Of a stretch of DNA of 64,000 nucleotides, positions 35,262-43,288 are shown one piece after another. A program made the translations under genes and the position numbers. How positions within the stretch are numbered: the stretch's first letter is position 1; each line of letters opens with the position of its first letter. The stretch comes from Lentzea waywayandensis (GTDB lineage Bacteria > Actinomycetota > Actinomycetes > Mycobacteriales > Pseudonocardiaceae), in assembly GCF_900115955.1 (NCBI RefSeq), contig NZ_FOYL01000009.1:62001-126000 (forward strand), given 5' to 3'. The notes below the pieces were generated by a model, which worked only from the letters and a program-made list of their open reading frames with translations, was not told the DNA's origin and did not search any database.

Positions 35262-36259
35262 GGGCGAACCGCCGGAAGTGGCACGTCCACGGGGTTGCCG
35301 CGGTCAGCCGCCTGGTAGACGGCGAGCGCCGCCGACACCACGGACCGCCCGTAGGCCCCGTCGATGTACTCACCGCCATCTCCACGCGCGGCGGACGCGA
35401 ACCCGTCGAGCTGTGCCCGGAACGCCGTGCGCAGATGGCCGGGACTCGCCTCGACCAGCGTCGTGATGTTGCCGTCGCGCAGCAACAAGAGGCCGTCGGT
35501 GGCGGAGACTCGGAGCGTCACCTCGGGCATGACGACATCGGTCTCGTCGTAGTAGGGCGTTCCTCTGCTGGTCAGCACGACGCTGGCGGTGACACCGTTG
35601 GCGAGCTCGATCAACGCGAGCGAGTCGGTCTCGACGTCGATCCCCTCACGGCCGCGCACCACGCTGCTGACCCGGCGCACGGTGCCGCCGCCGAACCACT
35701 GGATGCGGTCCAGGCCGTGCGTGCCGACGTTCAGCACGATGCCGCCACCGGCGAGCACGGGGTCGAAGAACCAGGCGGGCCGCGAGTTCCGCTCGTAGTG
35801 CGCGGAACGGCGGTGCGCGATCAGCAGCGGGTCACCGAACTCACCGGACGCGATCAGCGCGCGGGTCTCGCGTGCCACCGGGTCGAAGTGGATGACGTGG
35901 GCGACCGCGAGCAGCACGCCCGCGTCCCGGCAGACCTCGATCATCCGCGAGCAGTCCTCGACGGTGGTCGCCATCGGCTTCTCCACCAGCACGTGCAGCC
36001 CGGCCTCCGCGGCCTCCACGACCTGCTGGGCGTGCAACGAGTGAGGTGTCGTGATGATGACGGCGTCGAGGTTCGCCTCGGTGATCATCGTCCGGTGGTC
36101 CTCGTACACCTCGACGCCCGGTGCCGCGAGCGCCTCGGCGGCCTCGCGCCGCACGTCGCAGATCGCCGCGATCGCGTAGCCGTCGGCTCCGGCCGCCGCA
36201 CGGACGTGGTGCGCGCCGACCGCGCCGGCACCCAGGAGTCCGATCCGGAATGAGGTCAT
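35258..36259 (-). CDS. Gfo/Idh/MocA-family oxidoreductase (1 of 4)
   Basis: 333 residues. N-terminal Rossmann motif GLLGAGAVGAHH and the EKP motif in HVLVEKPMATT near residue 95; C-terminal alpha/beta substrate domain. The family oxidises or isomerises sugars with bound or free NAD(P). The ATG has AGGG and overlaps the regulator stop as ATGA. It is second in the regulator-transport operon, so probably acts on the imported sugar. Confidence 0.85.
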   Translation of the reverse strand: MTSFRIGLLGAGAVGAHHVRAAAGADGYAIAAICDVRREAAEALAAPGVEVYEDHRTMITEANLDAVIITTPHSLHAQQVVEAAEAGLHVLVEKPMATTVEDCSRMIEVCRDAGVLLAVAHVIHFDPVARETRALIASGEFGDPLLIAHRRSAHYERNSRPAWFFDPVLAGGGIVLNVGTHGLDRIQWFGGGTVRRVSSVVRGREGIDVETDSLALIELANGVTASVVLTSRGTPYYDETDVVMPEVTLRVSATDGLLLLRDGNITTLVEASPGHLRTAFRAQLDGFASAARGDGGEYIDGAYGRSVVSAALAVYQAADRGNPVDVPLPAVRP

Positions 36260-37392
36260 GTCCCTGCTTTCTCGTGAAGCTTCAGCTCTGCGGAGCCGCA
36301 CGACGCCCTGACGACGAGCCGCGGCTGGATGAGCACCTGCTGGGAGGGAACGTTGCGGCCACCGTCGATGCGGTGCAGGAGCAGCTGGGCGGCCAGCGCG
36401 CCCACCTCGGTCTTGGGAGGCGACACGGCGGTCAGCGGGATGTCGCCGACCTCCGCCACCTCGTCGTCGTAGGCGACCACGGCGAGATCACGCGGCACGG
36501 ACAGGCCGAGCCTGCGCGCGGCCACGATCAACGCGGCGGCGTCGCGGTCACCGTGGCAGAACACCGCGGTGACACCGGATTCGGCACAACGCCGGGCGTA
36601 CGCGGAGATGTCCTGCGCCTGCCACAGCAGCCTGCGCACGGTGGCGGCGGCATCGACGTCGAGCAGCTCGACCGCCTCGTCGAACCCGTTCGCGACCTGC
36701 TCGGACGTACCGGTGCTGACGCGGCCCAGGAACCCGATCTTCTCGTGCCCCAGCGACTTCAGGTGCCGGACGGCCTTGCAGACACCGCCGGCGTGGTCGG
36801 TGCCGACGAACGTGGTCGGGTCGTCCGGCTCCGGCGACGGCGGGCGCCGCTCGGCGAGCACGTACGGGACCGGGAGATCGCGCAGGCTGTCCACGTAGGA
36901 CTGCGGGTCGGTCATCAGGTGCAGGCTCGGCACCAGGAGCAGGCCCTGCACACCGGTCTCGAGCATGGTGCGCAGCTCGTCGCGTTCGACGTCGAGGTCG
37001 TACTTCGAACACACCAGCACGACTCCGACGCCCGCGCCGCGCAGTACGCGCTGCAGTCCGTCGATCACGCGCGGGTAGTAGTAGGTCGTCGACGGGACGA
37101 GCACGCCGACGAGCGGCCGTCCCGACCCGATCGGCGCGGTCTCGGAGCGGACGAACGTGCCCGCGCCCTGCCTGCGCAGCACGATCTGCTCGTGCACGAG
37201 CTGGCCGACGGCACGGCGGATCGTGTTGATGCTGACCGACAGCGTGGTGGCGAGCTCGCGTTCGACGGGCAGCTGGTCGCCCGGCCCGTACACCCCGTCG
37301 GCGATGTCCTTGCGCAGACGGTCAGCGGCCCACTGCCATTTCGGGCCAGCGGAGGAATGAAGGAATGAATCCTCCGATTCAGCTGATGTCAT
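36256..37392 (-). CDS. GntR/LacI hybrid regulator, probable master repressor of the locus
   Basis: 378 residues. A GntR winged helix at about 18-85 ('QLPVERELATTLSVSINTIR') is joined to a LacI/GalR periplasmic-binding-type sensor domain at about 92-370 ('PLVGVLVPSTTYYYPRVIDG', 'DLAVVAYDDEVAEVGDIPLT'). This layout is that of AraR-like repressors that release DNA when a sugar binds. The ATG lies upstream of two operator copies that are inside its own first codons, and a perfect palindrome spans its -35 box, so autorepression is likely. The same motif precedes the lyase, permease and oxidoreductase units. It heads a six-gene operon. Confidence 0.85.
   Translation of the reverse strand: MTSAESEDSFLHSSAGPKWQWAADRLRKDIADGVYGPGDQLPVERELATTLSVSINTIRRAVGQLVHEQIVLRRQGAGTFVRSETAPIGSGRPLVGVLVPSTTYYYPRVIDGLQRVLRGAGVGVVLVCSKYDLDVERDELRTMLETGVQGLLLVPSLHLMTDPQSYVDSLRDLPVPYVLAERRPPSPEPDDPTTFVGTDHAGGVCKAVRHLKSLGHEKIGFLGRVSTGTSEQVANGFDEAVELLDVDAAATVRRLLWQAQDISAYARRCAESGVTAVFCHGDRDAAALIVAARRLGLSVPRDLAVVAYDDEVAEVGDIPLTAVSPPKTEVGALAAQLLLHRIDGGRNVPSQQVLIQPRLVVRASCGSAELKLHEKAGT
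37354..37372. promoter_or_regulatory. tandem operator within the regulator's first codons
   Basis: GGAATGA (37354-37360) and GGAATGAATCC (37362-37372), direct copies 8 bp apart, inside a larger inverted repeat GGAGGA...TCCTCC (37351-37375). The second is the exact complement of the site at 44437-44447. A weaker site GAATGACTCATGC lies at 37401-37413. Confidence 0.6.
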
Positions 37393-37459
37393 GCCGGGAA
37401 GAATGACTCATGCTGCCGCTTGCCGCAAGAGGTGACCTGTGATTTTGTGAACCGAGACC

Positions 37460-37488
37460 ACATCAGGCCAAAAATTCATTCCTTTCAA
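37460..37488 (-). promoter_or_regulatory. candidate promoter of the regulator operon
   Basis: Minus strand TTGAAA (37488-37483), 17-nt spacer, TGATGT (37465-37460). The palindrome 37473-37498 covers the -35 box and half of the spacer. Confidence 0.45.
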
Positions 37489-37498
37489 AGAATGAATT
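37473..37498. promoter_or_regulatory. perfect operator palindrome between regulator and epimerase genes
   Basis: AATTCATTC (37473-37481), eight-base spacer, GAATGAATT (37490-37498). Best-formed copy of the locus motif, placed to control both directions. Confidence 0.7.
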
Positions 37499-37523
37499 CG
37501 TCGCACGCTGGGAGTGTGCCCTC

Positions 37524-38534
37524 ATGAATGAGGCAGACCTCGAAGAAGAACTCGGCAGGCCCTCTCCCGCGCTGGTCGCGGAGGCCGCCGGCTGGGGTGA
37601 CGTCGTCGTGCTCGGGGCGGGCGGCAAGACCGGGTCGGGCATCGCCGGTATGGCCCAGCGCGCCCTCGCTCACGCCGGTGGCGGCGCACGGGTGCGGGCG
37701 GTGTCGCGGTGGTCCGACGAGGACGGTCGCGCGCGGGTCGAGGCCCAGGGCGTCGAGATCGTGACGGCGGATCTCGGGGACCCGGCTGCGGTCGCCGGTC
37801 TGCCGGACGCCGACACGGTGATCTTCCTGGTGGGAGCCAAGTTCGGCACCGCGGGAGCGCCGGAGCAGGCGTGGATGACCAACACTGTGCTGCCCGCGTA
37901 CGTCGCCGAGCGCTACCCGAAGGCGCGGATCGTCGCGCTGTCCACGGGCAACGTCTACGGGATGACCACGCCGGTCACCGGTGGCAGCGTGGAGACCGAC
38001 GAGCCTCGGCCAGACGGCGACTACGCGATCACGTGCCGCGGCCGGGAGCAGGTGTTCACGCACGCGGCACGCACCAGGGGCACGCCCGTGGCGTTGATCA
38101 GGCTCAACTACGCCTGCGAACCCCGCTACGGCGTGATCGCCGATCTCGCGCGGAAGCTCGTCAAGGGCACGCCGATCGACCTCACCACCGGAGCGGTGAA
38201 CGTGGTGTGGCAGCGCTACGCCAACGAGGTCGTGCTGCGCAGCGTCGGGCACGCCTCGAGCGAGCCGTTCGTGCTGAACCTGACCGGACCGGAGACCGCG
38301 TCCGTCCGCTCGATCGCCACGCGCCTGGCTGCCCGGCTCGGCTTGGAGGCCTCGTTCACCGGCTACCTGCCGGAGACCTCGCTGCTCAGCGACGCGACGA
38401 CGTGCCATGAGCTGTTCGGCTACCCGGACCGCACGCTCGGCCAGTTGATCGACCTCCAGGCCGCGTGGCTGCGCGACGGCGGTCCGCTCTGGTCGAAGCC
38501 GACGAAGTTCGAACGACGGGACGGACGGTTCTGA
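37524..38534 (+). CDS. NAD-dependent epimerase/dehydratase-like SDR with altered active site
   Basis: 336 residues of the extended SDR type. The nucleotide loop VVLGAGGKTGSGIAG is near residues 28-42, and 'LSTGNVYG' marks the substrate Ser region. The usual YxxxK is YAITC followed by RGRE, so the catalytic Lys is missing or replaced by Arg. This suggests a modified reaction or a non-epimerase role. It is first of a two-gene operon with the aldolase-like protein, whose ATG overlaps its stop by one base, under the palindromic operator at 37473. Confidence 0.75.
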   Translation: MNEADLEEELGRPSPALVAEAAGWGDVVVLGAGGKTGSGIAGMAQRALAHAGGGARVRAVSRWSDEDGRARVEAQGVEIVTADLGDPAAVAGLPDADTVIFLVGAKFGTAGAPEQAWMTNTVLPAYVAERYPKARIVALSTGNVYGMTTPVTGGSVETDEPRPDGDYAITCRGREQVFTHAARTRGTPVALIRLNYACEPRYGVIADLARKLVKGTPIDLTTGAVNVVWQRYANEVVLRSVGHASSEPFVLNLTGPETASVRSIATRLAARLGLEASFTGYLPETSLLSDATTCHELFGYPDRTLGQLIDLQAAWLRDGGPLWSKPTKFERRDGRF

Positions 38535-39619
38535 TGGACTTCGCGACAGCCGCTCTGCTGCACCGCGGCACGGTGATCCCCGCGCACCCGTTGGCGCTGG
38601 ACGAGTCCCGCACGCTCGACGAGGAACGGCAACGGGCGCTCACCCGCTACTACCTGGAGGCGGGCGCGGGCGGGCTCGCGGTCGGGGTGCACACCACCCA
38701 GTTCGAGATCCGGGAGCACGGGCTGTACCGGCCGGTGCTGGAACTGGCGGCCGAGGAGATCGCCGGACGCGCACGGCTGGCTTCGGCGGGAACGGGCGCT
38801 GCGGCGCCGTGCTCGCCCACCGCCGCAGCGCCCGTCCCTCCCACCGCTGACCCCTCAGACGCGGCACCCGGCCCGTTCCTGCGCATCGCCGGCGTGGCAG
38901 GTCCCACCAGCCAGGCGGTGGCCGAGGCCGAGATCGCCCGCGGACTCGGCTACGACGCCGTGCTGGTCTCCCCCGGCGGACTCGCGGACCTCACCCCCGG
39001 CGACCTGCTCGACCGCAGCGCCGCGATCGGCGAGGTCCTGCCGACCATCGGCTTCTACCTCCAGGAAGCCGTCGGCGGCCGCTACCTGCCCCGCGCGTAC
39101 TGGCTGCGCCTTGCCGACCAGCCGTCGACCGTCGCGGTGAAGGCCGCGCCGTTCGACCGCTACCGGACGTTGGAACTCGTCCAGGGCGTCGCGGACTCCG
39201 ACCGAGGCGCCGACGTCGCGCTGTACACCGGCAACGACGACAACATCGTCAGCGACCTGCTCACGCCGTTCCACGTGCGGGGCGGCGTGAGGCGGTTCGT
39301 CGGCGGGTTGCTCGGGCACTGGGCGGTGTGGACGCGGTCCGCCGTGCGGATCCTCCAGGACGCCCACGCGGCCGTTGACGGCGATGTGGAGGCGCGAGCC
39401 CGTGTCGAGGCGCTGAGCGCGATGTGCGTGGACGCCAACGCGGCGGTGTTCGACGTGAGGAACGGGTTCGCGGGCGTGATCGCCGGCGTGCACGAGGTGT
39501 TGCGGCGCCAGGGAGTCCTGCGCGGCATCTGGTGCCTCGACCCGGACGAGACGCTCTCCCCCGGCCAGGCCGACGAACTGACCCGCGTGCAGAACACCTA
39601 CGCGGACTGGCTGAACTGA
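38534..39619 (+). CDS. DapA/NanA-family aldolase-like protein
   Basis: 361 residues, about 60 longer than usual for the dihydrodipicolinate synthase/N-acetylneuraminate lyase family. The TIM-barrel is recognisable: 'IPAHPLALDESRTLDEERQR' at the start, 'GFYLQEA' with the active-site Tyr near 175, and the Schiff-base Lys203 in VAVKAAP. Residues 86-113 are an Ala/Pro-rich insert absent from typical members. By context it could split or form a 2-keto-3-deoxy acid in the final step of sugar breakdown. A hairpin terminator follows. Confidence 0.78.
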   Translation: MDFATAALLHRGTVIPAHPLALDESRTLDEERQRALTRYYLEAGAGGLAVGVHTTQFEIREHGLYRPVLELAAEEIAGRARLASAGTGAAAPCSPTAAAPVPPTADPSDAAPGPFLRIAGVAGPTSQAVAEAEIARGLGYDAVLVSPGGLADLTPGDLLDRSAAIGEVLPTIGFYLQEAVGGRYLPRAYWLRLADQPSTVAVKAAPFDRYRTLELVQGVADSDRGADVALYTGNDDNIVSDLLTPFHVRGGVRRFVGGLLGHWAVWTRSAVRILQDAHAAVDGDVEARARVEALSAMCVDANAAVFDVRNGFAGVIAGVHEVLRRQGVLRGIWCLDPDETLSPGQADELTRVQNTYADWLN

Positions 39620-39622
39620 CGC

Positions 39623-39661
39623 AGGTGCGGGCATCGCGTCCGCCCACGGATGCCCGCACCT
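39623..39661 (+). terminator. terminator of the epimerase-aldolase operon
   Basis: Perfect 13-bp stem (AGGTGCGGGCATC, 39623-39635, with 39649-39661) and a 13-nt loop, three bases after the aldolase stop. Confidence 0.75.
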
Positions 39662-39692
39662 CACCCTCGCCCGCAATCCCTTACCTGTCAAC

Positions 39693-39704
39693 GGAATGTA
39701 TTCC
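39693..39704. promoter_or_regulatory. operator-like GGAATGTATTCC
   Basis: A 12-bp palindrome with a two-base centre, 20 bp before the orphan GH20b gene. It shares the GGAAT/ATTCC half-sites of the locus motif. Confidence 0.45.
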
Positions 39705-39724
39705 ACCGTCCAAGAAGGAGCATC

Positions 39725-40111
39725 ATGGCCGTTCGCAGGCACGACAAAGAGCCCCGGCGCCGCACAGGTCAGTTCCTGCTGTGCAAGGGCATGGACATCA
39801 GAACGATCGGGAACGCGGGCGAGGCGGCGAAGCTGTTGCGCCGCCACGTCCACGAGGAGACGGGAATCGTCCTCGGCAACTCGCCGGACGGCGTCGTGAT
39901 GGTGACGCACGAGCCTGCGATGCGCGGACTCGGTGAAGACGGCTACGCCCTGCTGGTGAGCCCGAACGCGATCATGCTGCGCGCGGCCACACCGGCAGGG
40001 CTGCTGCACGGTGTCGAGCAACTCCGCCGGCTGTTGTCACCCGGCGGAAGGGTGCCCGCGGTGGACCTGACTCACTTGACCGCACCGGCCGTGGCCCCGG
40101 CCTGGATGTAG
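39725..40111 (+). CDS. orphan GH20b-like domain (N-terminal domain of a beta-hexosaminidase)
   Basis: 128 residues. The segment 'GYALLVSPNAIMLRAATPAGLLHGVEQLRRLLS' matches the small alpha/beta domain that precedes the catalytic barrel in GH20 hexosaminidases. The corresponding part of the intact GH20 at 47179 reads 'GYTLSVTPSSVRLRGSVAGL'. The reading ends where the barrel should begin, and its last 40 bp overlap the convergent permease gene. It has a good ribosome site (AAGGAG) and an operator. It may be the expressed remnant of a truncated hexosaminidase or a free-standing carbohydrate-binding adaptor. Confidence 0.6.
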   Translation: MAVRRHDKEPRRRTGQFLLCKGMDIRTIGNAGEAAKLLRRHVHEETGIVLGNSPDGVVMVTHEPAMRGLGEDGYALLVSPNAIMLRAATPAGLLHGVEQLRRLLSPGGRVPAVDLTHLTAPAVAPAWM

Positions 40112-40887
40112 CGCTGGAAGCACACGTACGCGAGCAACACCGGCAGCATCGCGATGGTGAGGCCGGCGAACAGGCCGCTCCAGTCGCTCTGATAGCCCTG
40201 CGACGTCGACAACGCGGCAAGACCCTGTGCCAGCACGTAGTTCTCCGGATCCGGATTGAGCACCAGCGGCAGCAGGTACTGGTTCCACAGGCCGAGGAAG
40301 TTGAAGATCGCGACCGACACCAGGCCCGGCCGCGCCATCGGCAGCATCACCCGGAAGAACACGCCCCAGTGCGTGCAGCCGTCGATGAACGCCGCCTCGG
40401 CGATCGCGGACGGCAGCGTGCGGAAGAACGCGTGCAGGAAGAAGATGGTGAACGGCGTCGCGAACGTCGCGTACACCAGGATCAGCCCGAGTTTGGTGCC
40501 CAGCAGTCCCATCTGCTCGACCGTGAAGAACAGCGGGACCAGAGCGAGAAATGTCGGGAAGAACTGGGACGTCACGAACAGGTAGTAGACGAACCTGTTG
40601 CCCGGGAAGCGGTAGCGGGCCAGCGTGTAGGCCGCGATGCCCCCGAGGAGCATGGTCAGGAACAACGCGCCGCCGACGACGATCACCGAGTTCAGGAAGT
40701 ACTGCCCGATCGACGCCTCGTTCCAGGCGCGGCCGAAGTTCTCCCAGCGCGGCCGCTCCGGCACCGTCCACGGGCTGGAGAGGATCTCGGTGTCGGACTT
40801 GACCGAGCTCGTCACCGCCCACAGCAGCGGGAACGCCGTGACGATCGCCCAGAAGCCCAGCGCGATGTGCAGCGGGAACCGTTTCAT
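40072..40887 (-). CDS. ABC transporter permease (NgcG/MalG type)
   Basis: 271 residues, six membrane helices, EAA loop 'AIAEAAFIDGCTHWGVFFRV'. It is last gene of the NgcE-like importer, with its ATG overlapping the preceding stop. No ATPase gene nearby. Confidence 0.87.
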   Translation of the reverse strand: MKRFPLHIALGFWAIVTAFPLLWAVTSSVKSDTEILSSPWTVPERPRWENFGRAWNEASIGQYFLNSVIVVGGALFLTMLLGGIAAYTLARYRFPGNRFVYYLFVTSQFFPTFLALVPLFFTVEQMGLLGTKLGLILVYATFATPFTIFFLHAFFRTLPSAIAEAAFIDGCTHWGVFFRVMLPMARPGLVSVAIFNFLGLWNQYLLPLVLNPDPENYVLAQGLAALSTSQGYQSDWSGLFAGLTIAMLPVLLAYVCFQRYIQAGATAGAVK

Positions 40888-41858
40888 GCCAGCTCCGTCC
40901 GGTTCTTGTTGCCGCGCAACGCCACCAGCGCGAACACGAGCGTGCCGAAGAACAACGCGACGCCCATCGCGCTCGCGTAGCCGAACTTGCCGTACTCGAA
41001 CGCCGTCCGGTACAGCGACAGACCCATGACCTCGGTGGAGCCGTCCGGGCCGCCCGGTCCGACCGTCATGATCTGGACCAGCGCGAACGCGTCCAGCGCG
41101 ACCATGCCGAGGTACACGAACGCCACCTGGACGTTGTCGCGCAGCAACGGCAGCGTGATGCGCCGGAACGTGGTCCAGCCCGTCGAGCCGTCGATCAGCG
41201 CGGCCTCGAAGATCTCCTTGGGGATGGCGTCGATCGCGGCGCTGAACAGCACCATGTAGAAGCCGACACCCGACCAGATCATCACCGCCATCACCGCGAA
41301 CAACGCGAGGCCGGGTTCGGCGAGCCAGCTGCGGGCGAGACCGTCCAGGCCGATCGCGCGCAGCACGCCGTTGATCAGGCCGTTGTTCGGGTTGTAGGCG
41401 AAACCCCACAGCACGGCCACGATCGCGACCGACAGCATCTGCGGGAAGAAGAACACGATCTCGTAGAACCGCGCTCCCTTCACCCCGCTGCGGCCGTTGG
41501 CCCCGCCGCGCTGGATCATCGTCGCGAGGAACAGGCCGATGCCGATCGTCGCCGCGGGCATGAGCAGCAACAGCAGCAGGTTGTTCTTGATCGCGTCGAG
41601 GAACAGCGAGTCGCCGGCCAGGCGGGCGAAGTTGTCGAACCCGACGAAGTTCGCCTTGCCCGCGACGCCGTTCCAGTCTGTCAGCGACAGATAGAACGCC
41701 TGAGCGTAAGGCGACACGATGAAGATCAGGTGCAGCACGAGCGCGGGTGCGAGGGCGCCGATGACGAACCCGTACCCGCGGTTGAGCCTGCGGCGCTGGG
41801 ACGGCGCGGGTGGAGCGGGCGCCGCAGCCCGCTCCACCGGCCTGGTCAATACGCTCAC
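40884..41858 (-). CDS. ABC transporter permease (NgcF/MalF type)
   Basis: 324 residues. Six core helices follow a basic Pro/Ala-rich cytoplasmic tail of about 30 residues. EAA loop 'EIFEAALIDGSTGWTTFRRI'. The GTG start overlaps the binding-protein stop as GTGA; a longer frame upstream is not supported. Confidence 0.86.
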   Translation of the reverse strand: MSVLTRPVERAAAPAPPAPSQRRRLNRGYGFVIGALAPALVLHLIFIVSPYAQAFYLSLTDWNGVAGKANFVGFDNFARLAGDSLFLDAIKNNLLLLLLMPAATIGIGLFLATMIQRGGANGRSGVKGARFYEIVFFFPQMLSVAIVAVLWGFAYNPNNGLINGVLRAIGLDGLARSWLAEPGLALFAVMAVMIWSGVGFYMVLFSAAIDAIPKEIFEAALIDGSTGWTTFRRITLPLLRDNVQVAFVYLGMVALDAFALVQIMTVGPGGPDGSTEVMGLSLYRTAFEYGKFGYASAMGVALFFGTLVFALVALRGNKNRTELA

Positions 41859-43261
41859 TTCCGCTCGTACTTCTTGATGCTGGTGTCCTTCGCGAGGTCG
41901 TCGGCCGCCTTCTGCACGCGGTCGACCCACTCGGCCGGGGTGATCCGGCGCGTCACCAGTTCGGCGACGGCGTCGTCGACGGCCTTGGTCAGCGTCGGGT
42001 ACCAGATGCGGTGCCGGTAGTTGATCGTGTCGTCACCGGCCTTCTTCACCGCCTCCGCGACGGAGCTCAACGCCGGCGACATCGTGATGCCCTCGGTGGC
42101 GCCCTTGACCGACGGCAGGGTTCCGACGGCCTTGGCGAAGTCCTTCATGGCGTTGCGGGAGAACAGCATCCGCAGGAACTCCAGTCCACCCTGGACGTTC
42201 TTGCCCTGGCTCGGCACGAGGTACGCCTCGCTGCTGGCCGCGTGGATCGCGTTGGTCTTGAGCTTGCTGCTGGAGCTCAACGACGGAACGGCTCCCATCA
42301 CCATGTCGAACCCGGCGGGCGTGACGGACTTCTGCTCCGCCTCCAGCCACGAGCCGCTCGGGATGATCGCGGCCTTGCCCTGACACCAGGCCGCCTGCGC
42401 CTCGGTGTGCGACAACGCTTCCGAGCCCGGCATGAGGTAGCCCTTGCCGGACAGCTCCGCGATCGCCTCGGCCGCCGCCTTCACCGACTCGTGCCGCCAC
42501 GCGTTGGGCTGGAGGTTGTCGATGGCCTTCAGCAGGTCCATGCCGCCCCCGTGCACCGCCATCACGAGCAGCGGGTCGGTCATGTACTCGGGGAACTTGC
42601 CCTGGTAGGTCCACGGCGCGACGCCGGTCTTCTTGATGTCCTCGCAGAGTTCGAGCATCTCCGGCCAGGTCTGCGGCCACATCCAGCCGTTCTTCTCGAA
42701 CAACGGCTTCGAGTACCAGAGACCCCAGGCGGTGTAGGCGTAGTTGAACCGCACGAACGAACCGTCGTACGTGCCGTCCTCGATCACACCGGGCAGCAAC
42801 GTGTCGCGCACCTTGACGTTCGGGTCGTCCCACGAGGGCGAGTCGAGCAGCTTGTCCAGGTTCTCGAGCTGCTGGGACTGGGTGAGCGCGGCGATGTCGA
42901 GCCGACCGGCGCCGGTGTTGTTGACGACGTCCGGCGGGTTGCCCGCGACGAACCTCGGCCGCAGCGTGTCGCCGACCTTCTGGATGCCCTTGTGGTCGAT
43001 GACCGAGCCGCCGAACTGCTTCTTGTAGACGGCTTCGGCGGCGATCACGTAGTCGTCACCGTAGGCGCCCTTGAAGACGACGACCTCCAGCGGGGCGTCG
43101 GCCTTGACGCCGAACGGGTTCGTGGAGCTCTTGTCTCCGCCCTGCGACTGCTGCCCGGCGTTGCCGCCGGCGGTGACGCACGCGGCCAGGGTGGGCACTG
43201 ACAGGCCCAGCACGGCGGCGGCTCTGAGCATGCTGCGCCGCGAGATCTCGTGGGAGGACAT
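41855..43261 (-). CDS. ngcE: NgcE-like N-acetylglucosamine/chitobiose-binding lipoprotein
   Basis: 468 residues. Tat lipoprotein signal SRRSMLRAAA...LAAC with Cys28. The mature start 'LEVVVFKGAYGDDYVIAAEA' and 'RPRFVAGNPPDVVNNTGAG' are typical of NgcE, the binding protein of the streptomycete GlcNAc/diacetylchitobiose importer. The two permease genes follow directly. Together with the GH20 enzyme and uronate-type lyases this points to import of amino-sugar-containing oligosaccharides. The exact ligand may differ from chitobiose. Confidence 0.8.
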   Translation of the reverse strand: MSSHEISRRSMLRAAAVLGLSVPTLAACVTAGGNAGQQSQGGDKSSTNPFGVKADAPLEVVVFKGAYGDDYVIAAEAVYKKQFGGSVIDHKGIQKVGDTLRPRFVAGNPPDVVNNTGAGRLDIAALTQSQQLENLDKLLDSPSWDDPNVKVRDTLLPGVIEDGTYDGSFVRFNYAYTAWGLWYSKPLFEKNGWMWPQTWPEMLELCEDIKKTGVAPWTYQGKFPEYMTDPLLVMAVHGGGMDLLKAIDNLQPNAWRHESVKAAAEAIAELSGKGYLMPGSEALSHTEAQAAWCQGKAAIIPSGSWLEAEQKSVTPAGFDMVMGAVPSLSSSSKLKTNAIHAASSEAYLVPSQGKNVQGGLEFLRMLFSRNAMKDFAKAVGTLPSVKGATEGITMSPALSSVAEAVKKAGDDTINYRHRIWYPTLTKAVDDAVAELVTRRITPAEWVDRVQKAADDLAKDTSIKKYERK

Positions 43262-43288
43262 GGCGGGGGTCCGTTCTTGGTGGAGGGA

